Assembly (NCBI RefSeq): GCF_949987515.2
Contig: NC_082685.1
Location: forward strand, 27,854,168-27,918,167
Reading direction: 5' to 3'
DNA from: Delphinus delphis
Taxonomy: Eukaryota > Chordata > Mammalia > Artiodactyla > Delphinidae
DNA length: 64,000 bases
Position numbers and translations under genes: made by a program. Each line of letters starts with the position of its first letter. Positions within the stretch are counted from its first letter, which is position 1. The notes under the pieces are model-generated. The model was not told where the DNA came from. It ran no database searches and was given only the letters and a program-made list of their open reading frames with translations. Shown here piece by piece: positions 57,401-64,000 of this stretch.

Positions 57401-58744
57401 TGGATGTGAAAGAGTCTTACCAACTGTGTGATGTCATGTCAACTGTCCAGTACCCAGAACAAGGAGTCATCCTATGCATTTATATGAACTAGAAAGCCTC
57501 TGGTTTTCCTTCTTACCCTGAGAACTTTACAGACCCTGCCCCATTCCCTGGTCTCTTAGTTTCTCCATCACTTCCATCCCCAGCTTCGAGATAGCACACC
57601 ATTCCTCTAGCTTTGTTTGTCTTGAGTGAATGGCCAAAGGCAAGTTGACTGGTGACATTCAGACTGACTTGGTGACTGGTGGTCTCAGACTATTAGATGC
57701 TCAGCCAGGGACAGTCAGAGGTGAACAAAGCAAGGAAAGCTTGGGATAATGGCAGCCTGATTCCAAGACTGTGGGATAGCGATTTCTGTCCAGAAATGAT
57801 AGTCAAAATATTTAACAACCTGTAGGCAGGAAAATCGAGCAATGCCACCTTGGTAACGGAGCAGGTCCCAAGAGCCCCCTGCAGTATCAGGTGATACCCT
57901 TTGGTTGCTGGGTGGTGTGGAGGTCTTGGTCACAGGAAGTGTGATGGTGGAGCACGCAGGAGACTGGGAGCAATGGATATTAACCAAGCAGTTTGCAAGT
58001 CTTTCAGTATTTTCAGTGTAATATAGCTATTTCAGTGCTGCCTTAGCTGAGACTATAAGCTTCTTCCCCAGGTATAACAAGCATGAACCTTATATTTAGA
58101 ATCTCTAAAGAGTTGGGTAATGTGTCTGGAGCTGCTTCCTCCTTTTCCTCCTCCTTCACTTTTCTCCCTCTCCCCTCCCTATTCATCTCCATCTCCTCCT
58201 CTACCTCTCTCCCTCCTCCCCTTCTTCATAGCTACTTTTAACATAATATGAAAAAACCAAAACATATGGAAAAAAGATGAATGCATTCCTGCACATTTGG
58301 AATCCTGGTCAGATTTTGGCCCTCTCCCTTCTTAGTCATTATATTAAACCAATTTAATTCTCTCTTTAGCCTTTAAAAAAAAAAAAAAAACTGTTTATAA
58401 TTCAGCCACAGGGTTAAGTAAACAATTGATTCAAACAGGAACAAGACCCCTCCTTTTCTCCCCCAGCCTTCCTCTTAGGGCAAGACTTGAAGGTTTTCTT
58501 TCTAGAAAGGGATTTGTAGCTGCCACAAAGAATAATGGGGGACCCAAAGAGATGATTAATTAGGTCTGGTGTCCAGACCAGGATGCAATAAAGAACATTC
58601 CTGGAAAAAATTCAAGCACTTTTACATGAAAAAAGTTGAATTTAAACTATTTTTGTAAAACAAGCTGTTTGTTGTTGTTGTTTTTCCCAAGATGAGAGTA
58701 TCTGATTTGAGATTTAAAAGGCCACCTAAAGAAATTCCAGGGAG
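57401..58744. other. Mostly unique sequence
   Basis: About 1.3 kb. No supported gene. C/T-rich stretch at 58,135-58,228 and an A-run at 58,375-58,390. Confidence 0.45.
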
Positions 58745-58965
58745 TGTGGCACCTGGACCAGTCTGTTTGAATCCCTGCTCTACCACTTACTAGCTGTGTG
58801 AACTTGGCAAATAACTTAATCCCTGCTCCTCAGTTTTCTCATGTGAAAAATGTGAAAGAGGAAATAGTTCCTATGTCCAGGCTGGTGTGAAGGTTAAATG
58901 AGATCATTCATTAGCGTGCTTAGAGCATTGGATTAACATGTAGTAATTGCTCAATAAATATTTGT
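58745..58965 (+). repeat. MIR SINE, well preserved
   Basis: Forward MIR with most landmarks: 'aatccctgctctaccactta', 'ctagctgtgtgaacttggca', 'cctcagttttctcatgtgaa', 'aggttaaatgagatcattca', 'gtagtaattgctcaataaat'. Confidence 0.85.
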
Positions 58966-59210
58966 ATTAGTCAAGGTTCTCCAGGGAAATAAAACAAAAA
59001 GGATGTGTGTGTGTGTGTTGTGTGTGTGTGTGTGTGTGGTGAGAGAGAGATATTATGGAGGCTGAGAAGTCCCATGATCTGCCATCTGCAAGCTGGAGAC
59101 CCAGAAAACCAGTGGTGTAATTCCAGTCTGTGTCTGAAGCCCTAAGAACCAGGAGAGCTGATGGTGTAAATCCCAGTCCAAGGACGGGAGAAGACTACCG
59201 TCCCACCTAT
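58966..59210 (-). mobile_element. MLT2-type ERVL LTR fragment (reverse)
   Basis: 'gtattagtcaaggttctcca', 'gattatggaggctgagaagt'-like sequence at 59,050, 'tgatctgccatctgcaagct' and 'gagaaccaggagagctgatgg'-like text match the end of an ERVL MLT2 LTR read backwards. It carries a TG/GA microsatellite at 59,004-59,050. The rest of the LTR is missing. Confidence 0.72.
59004..59050. repeat. (TG)n-(GA)n microsatellite
   Basis: TG repeat with one 'ttg' break, then GA repeats, expanded inside the LTR fragment. Confidence 0.93.
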
Positions 59211-59375
59211 CACACGGTGTCACTTCCACTGCACTGTATTCATCAAACTAGCCATAAAGCCTTGCCCAATTTCAAGGGGAGGGAAAATAGATTCCACTTC
59301 TTAATAGGGAGTGACAAAGTTCTGGAAGAACATGTGGGACCTGAGATATTGCTGTAGCCATTTTTTTCAAGTCAT
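59211..59375. repeat. Unassigned dispersed-repeat fragment
   Basis: 'aatttcaaggggagggaaaa', 'tagattccacttcttaatag' and 'gctgtagccatttttttcaa' form an order seen widely in mammalian repeats. The family is not assigned. Confidence 0.4.
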
Positions 59376-62119
59376 GACCTTCTATGGTTTATAAGCTCTT
59401 AAGTTCCCCGGATGGGAGAGACCATCACATACTTGCAACTTCTAGATTAACTGCTAATTGAAGTGGCTCTGGGGGCTCCTGAGTTGATACTCTGAGTGTG
59501 GCTCTGTCCTTTTAAGGTTTCTCCCAATTGTTTTTCTCTGGCAAGAAAGTTAAGACGTACAGCAGAGAATCCTTTCACATGTTCCCTGTCTTGCTTCAGG
59601 CTACAAACCTTCCACAATAAATTCTGCCCTTAAAAATTAAAAGATTCAACTAAGCACATCTTCTGCCTTTTTGATTAAAGTGTATTGATCCCCCCCACTC
59701 CCAACTTTTGGATCCCAGGGTCCTGCCAAGTTGATGACATGGAGCAACATGTTTCCTTAGGACTTCTTACAGGAAAGCAGATCAGACTGGGGACCTGAAT
59801 TAATATCCCAAGTAAGAAAAGCAGTTGACCATCGTGCAGGAGAGTCGCTTGTAAGGAACATTCATCTCTACCCATTTATGTGCTCAGGTCTCTACCCAGA
59901 GACATTCCACATAAATATTTTAACCTGGTGATGGTGATGACATGTTCTATTTTTCTCTGCCACAAGAGTAAAAGATTCTGTCATAGGGGTCAGTTGATGT
60001 ATTTTACTGTCTTTGGTACTCAAACTACTAAAGATTGGGAACTAAAATTATTTTGTAGTAGATTTGAATGAGATATTTCACTCTTTCTTTCCTGTTCTTA
60101 AATCAGCTTCCTCTAGTTTCACTCCATCTGCAGAGAAGTCAGGAAATTTTAATGTAGTCATGACTGTGGTGGTGGTGGCAGGTCATGGGGGCGAGTTGGG
60201 ATGAAGAGGATACTTTCCTCTTCTCAGGGTTGTACATCTTGTCTAGAGTATTGGGTTGTGGCTTCCTGTCTTCAGTCCATTGTTATTGCCATTGATATGC
60301 TCACTGTCCAGGCTGAAGGATCAACAATTACTCAAGGGAAGCTCTTCCCAAGACAAGAGCAGGAGTATAAGGTTGAGTGGAAACCCAAGAGGTCTCTTAA
60401 GGCCTTAGATCAGAGATTTGCACTCTCCCTTTCACGGAATTCTTTTATTCAAGCAATTCTCATTTCCAAGCCCAGATTCAAGGGCAGGGAGGTATACTTT
60501 TCCCGCAGGGAGGCATGGCATGGGTGTGAATGTAGAAAGAGGTGAATAACAGAGGCCAACAATTCAGTCAATCACAGTTCCCCTTCCCTTTTTTTTTTTT
60601 TTTCCTCCGTATAGTTTATTTGTTGAAGAAACCAAATAATTTGTCCTGTGGAATTTCCCACATTCTGGATTTTTCTGATTGCATACCCATAGTAGCATTT
60701 GACATATTTCTCTGTTCTTTGCATTTCCTTAAATTGGTAGTTAGATCTAGAGGCTTGATCTGATGTGACTTTTTACAAGGATCCTTTATAGGTAGTGATG
60801 TGTACTTTTATCAGGACGAACAAACATCCCTCTGTCTCTCTTTTTGTGTTGTTAGTGGCCACCATTGATCATTGCCTGGATTCATTATTTAGGTAGGGAT
60901 TTGCCAAAGGATTTCTTTCTTTCTTTCTTCATTTATTACTGGGAATCCTTCTATAAAGAAAAACTTGCCTTCATCAACTGTTTGTCATCTGAGGTACAGG
61001 TCCTACAGGAAATCAGGCTAATTGCTTGATTCTTTCCTTTATTTACCAGTTTTCAGAGTATATTGTGTTTTCCCAGCAAGCTCCAAAGATGACATTGAGT
61101 ATTGTCTTTAGTGTCTTACAAACTCATGGAATTTAATAAATTTGAAGCATTTAATTCCTTGGTATAGTATTATTCACCTCAAGCCTCATATTGCCCCATT
61201 TTAGCCAATAGAAGCCTCTTTGAGCTGATTCTTGACCTTCTGATTTGCTCTGACAGTGTCCTTGCTTCCAGGTGTGATAAGACTGTTGTTATTCTGTAGG
61301 TCCCCAAGTTACTCAGCTGCATTTGGGTGCTAAATTGAAGATAGGCATCAAACTGTTTGGAATAGTGCTTATGCTAATCTATTAAGAGGAGGGCAGAGGG
61401 ATTGAATGAGGAAATGGGCATTTGATGGATAAGATTGTGTTTGTTGACTAGGCTCCAACAAAGAAAGTGGGAGGTCCATATTGAGAGTAGTTTTGGGATT
61501 TCAGGACTCTGACATTCCTGTTTACCCCTTTGTTGGTCTGATTCCCCACAGATCTATGACCCAGCATTCTCTAGGAGCCTTTGGCCAGGCCATTAAATTC
61601 ATGTAACAGTAACTAATGAGCATAATGGATTCATCTCAGGACAAGGCTTTCTCTGGACAACAAAACATAGCCTTTGGGACCTGGGGCACAGCTTCATTTT
61701 GTAGCTGTCTGCCTGCTTGTTCAGATAACCATTTACAGATCAGCCCCTCAGTCTTAGGTTTTGAACAGCTGGTAGCAATTTTCCCTCACTAAATGACTGC
61801 TAATTATCCTATACACCACACTTAATTCATGCCTTGTTGGCTGAGTTGTGAGTTCACCTACTCGTTGTAATTACTGCTTATCCTCATCCTTTTCTACCAC
61901 CCCCTTCTCTCTTATCCCACTTTGCATTTCCAACACCACAATACAGAGAGGTAGATCCAGCTAAACAGAAGTTTCATAGTACTAGCAAGTTTCAGTTGAT
62001 CAGGAAATGAACTCTGGTTCTCTGCAGCAGACAGAGAAAATGCTGAGAAATGAAAGCTCCAAGGAGGAATTGTCATCCCAGCATCATATTGAGCTAGAAA
62101 GCATCACAACCGGGAGGCT
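59376..62119. other. Long unique-looking stretch
   Basis: About 2.7 kb with no supported gene or classified repeat. It contains a T-run at about 60,591-60,603 and a CTTT run at 60,916-60,930. The longest frame (114 codons, 60201-60545 plus) has no recognisable domain. It could hold conserved non-coding DNA, which cannot be judged from one sequence. Confidence 0.45.
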
Positions 62120-62280
62120 GACACCCTGAGATCTACTGGTAGTACTTTCACTGTCAGGCCATGTGCCTTTGATTATATCATTTAATTTAATATCTCAGTC
62201 TCAGTTTTTTTCACCTTTAGAATGGGGATAGTAGTTCTTTCCCTGGCCACCTCACAGGCTAAAGTGGAATATATATATTA
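62120..62280 (+). repeat. MIR SINE fragment
   Basis: Forward MIR, diverged: 'ttgattatatcatttaattt', 'tctcagtctcagtttttttc', 'acctttagaatggggatagt', 'ccacctcacaggctaaagtg'. Confidence 0.6.
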
Positions 62281-62384
62281 GTGGTATTGACCTATTAAGT
62301 ATTAAAGCTGACAATTTAGGTTTCATGAAGTATTACTGCATCCTCACAGTAAATGGTAAGAGGAAGAAACTCTTCCAGGCATGC

Positions 62385-62480
62385 GAATAATAATCTGTAA
62401 TTTTAGAGACTTTTCCCACACATTATCCTACTGAGTCATCATAACGAATGTTGAGATGGTTTAGACAACTGGAATTATCC
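62385..62480 (-). repeat. MIR-like fragment
   Basis: 'acacattatcctactgagtc' followed by 'ggaattatccccgttatggg'. Short reverse MIR-like piece. Confidence 0.4.
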
Positions 62481-62482
62481 CC

Positions 62483-62935
62483 GTTATGGGTTGAATTGTG
62501 TCCCTCCAAAAGATATGTTGAAGTCCTAGCCCACAGCACCTCAGAGTGTGAGCTTCTTTGGAAATAGGGTTGTTGCAGATGTAATTAGTTAAGGTGAACT
62601 CATACTGTAGTGGGTGGATACTTAATCCAACGTGACTGTTGTCCTTATAAGAAGAGGAAAAAGAAGCACACAGGGAGAATGCCTTGTGCCAACACAGTCA
62701 GAGACTGGAGTGATGCAGCTACAGGCCAAGGAGTACCAAGGGCTGACAGCCACCACCAGAAGCTAGGAAGAGGCAAGGAAGAATTTTCCCCCAGAGACTT
62801 CAGATGGAACATGGACCTGCTATCGTCCTGATATTGGACTTCTATCCTCCAGAGTTGAGAGAGAATACATTTCTGTCGTTTTGAGCCACCTAGTTTGTGA
62901 TACTTTCTTATGGAAGCCTTAGGAAACTAATACCA
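62483..62935 (+). mobile_element. MLT1-type MaLR LTR, nearly complete
   Basis: 'ttatgggttgaattgtgtcc', 'gatatgttgaagtcctagcc', 'ctttggaaatagggttgttg', 'gtaattagttaaggtgaact', 'gtccttataagaagaggaaa', 'agccaccaccagaagctagg', 'ttgagccacctagtttgtga', 'aggaaactaatacca'. Forward solo LTR. Confidence 0.92.
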
Positions 62936-62974
62936 GCCCCATATTTCTGACCAGTATGCTGAGATTCAAAAAAA

Positions 62975-63085
62975 ATCTAAACAGCATATATTTGCCAAGT
63001 GCCTACTAAGCACCAGGTAGTCTTTTAGATCCTGGTTGTATAGCTCTAAACAAAACAAAGTTAAAATTATGCTCTAGGGTGCATA
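62975..63085 (-). repeat. L2-like fragment
   Basis: 'atatttgccaagtgcctact', 'aagcaccaggtagtctttta', 'gatcctggttgtatagctct'. Reverse L2-type order. Confidence 0.45.
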
Positions 63086-64000
63086 GCTTGTTAAAGACAA
63101 ATACTGTGATGAGACCCAGTTTTCCAGGTTTCCAGATCAGCATTTCTGTTTTGGTTTATTTCAATTACATCCTCCCAAGTAAAGAGTGACTCTAATACTG
63201 GCAGTGCTTGTACTGCCCGTGAATGTACTTGGATTTTTTTCCTATTCTCTAGGGAGCATAGGAGCTTACCTCTTTACTAGCAAACTTACATTATACTTCC
63301 TAAAGACACATTACATGTACTATTGTAATCCCCTCTAGCCCTGAGGATGCATACTCTTCTTTTTTTCCTTGGCCCTGAATTTGGAATAAAATAATCTGAT
63401 GCAAGAATAGCTGCTTACGATAGAGTATTTCTGAAGAGAGGAGGGAAAGGGGAATTCCAGATTGCCACAACATTTCTAGTTGAGGAATTGAGTTTTTAAA
63501 ATGCTGTGAAGGGTTGAGAGTCACTGGTTAAGGGACTTGTGCAGAAAAGTTGCTCCGGAGCACCTGAACTCATTCCTCCATGTATAGGGAAAAACAGAAG
63601 AGGGTAGAGTGGACCTGACTATAGCCCTGCCATGGAAAGAACAAATTCAGCTCCTCAGCTCCCTGGTGATGGGGCTGAGGGACTTGGTGCTTTCACCACT
63701 TAAGGGAAAGAGAAGGTGAAATAAGTGTGTACAGGAACCTTACTCCATACGTAAAACCAACCATGGCGATAGCCTTGAAAGACTTATTTCAAGACCTCGT
63801 TTCCCTCCCCCCTTGACATTTTAATGGGGTCGGCAGCTTGAGCTTCATTGTAATGGAAACCAGAAGACAATCTCCAAAAGTGAAAGACTACAATGGAGGC
63901 TGGGCAGACTTTGTGTCTAAATGTATCAGCTCTGTCCTCAGCAAATGGCAATGTTGCCTGACAGGCAATTAGCGCTGTTCCTAATTGCTTCCATCAAACC
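63086..64000. other. Unique-looking right edge
   Basis: About 900 bp with no recognised repeat and no supported gene. It ends in a segment with paired TAATT motifs (63,965-63,988), reported separately. Confidence 0.45.
63965..63988. promoter_or_regulatory. Inverted pair of TAATT homeodomain-like motifs
   Basis: 'gcaattag' (63965-63972) and 'ctaattgc' (63981-63988) are exact reverse complements separated by 8 bp. CTAATTG/CAATTAG is a core recognised by many homeodomain proteins. The motif is seen directly; its function is only inferred, and an 8-bp inverted pair can occur by chance. Confidence 0.3.

Noticed and set aside
1..64000. A previously undescribed multi-gene system
   Set aside because: Every coding-like region resolves to known selfish elements (L1, mariner) or antisense shadows. 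No cluster of unexplained conserved ORFs is visible.

Overview
This window is mammalian nuclear DNA, most likely from a cetacean (whale, dolphin or porpoise) or a close relative. The clearest sign is eleven copies of tRNA-derived SINEs that begin with the 'gggcttccctggtggc' head typical of the CHR family of Cetacea. They lie beside cetartiodactyl-type L1 LINEs and mammal-wide relics (MIR, L2-like, MLT1/MLT2 LTRs, hAT and Tigger MITEs). There is no prokaryotic gene organisation, operon, CRISPR array or plasmid/phage feature. I found no protein-coding host gene or exon that I can support, no functional RNA gene and no CpG-island promoter. The window reads as an intergenic or deep-intronic repeat-rich region.

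Layout. 1-4925 is a minus-strand L1 (copy A) whose 3' end lies outside the window; it carries a CHR SINE inside ORF2. 4.9-13.6 kb is old sequence with MIRs, an MLT1 LTR, L1M 3' fragments and a hAT MITE. 13.6-22.2 kb holds two CHR SINEs, a 163-bp L1 3' stub with a perfect target-site duplication (TSD), a hAT element with inverted ends, an MLT1 LTR and more MIR/L2/L1M relics. 22,175-26,372 is L1 copy B (plus strand). It keeps its 5' end, has lost about 2 kb of ORF2, and sits inside an older L1M 3' end. 26.4-40.2 kb is mostly unique sequence with SINEs, an MLT1 LTR, a Tigger-like MITE, MIRs and a perfect (TG)35 tract. 40.17-45.2 kb is a very old plus-strand L1M interrupted by a SINE. 45.9-51.1 kb is L1 copy C (plus strand), nearly full length in both ORFs but heavily mutated at catalytic positions. 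52.4-54.3 kb has a (TA)25 tract, an MLT1-type LTR and a near full-length mariner DNA transposon with a recognisable DD34D transposase. 54.3-64 kb is mainly unique sequence with two SINEs, MIRs, an MLT2-like LTR and a further MLT1 LTR.

Function. The only coding potential is that of broken selfish elements: L1 ORF1p (RNA-binding coiled-coil protein), L1 ORF2p (endonuclease and reverse transcriptase) and a mariner transposase. None is intact. The SINEs are non-autonomous and would have been mobilised by L1 machinery; their A-rich tails and TSDs show this. I did not find a previously undescribed system. The observations most worth a check are the mariner copy, the different 5'UTRs of L1 copies A and B, the in-frame ORF2 deletion in B, the catalytic losses in C, the TSD-flanked SINEs as lineage markers, and an exact inverted homeodomain-like motif pair at the right edge.
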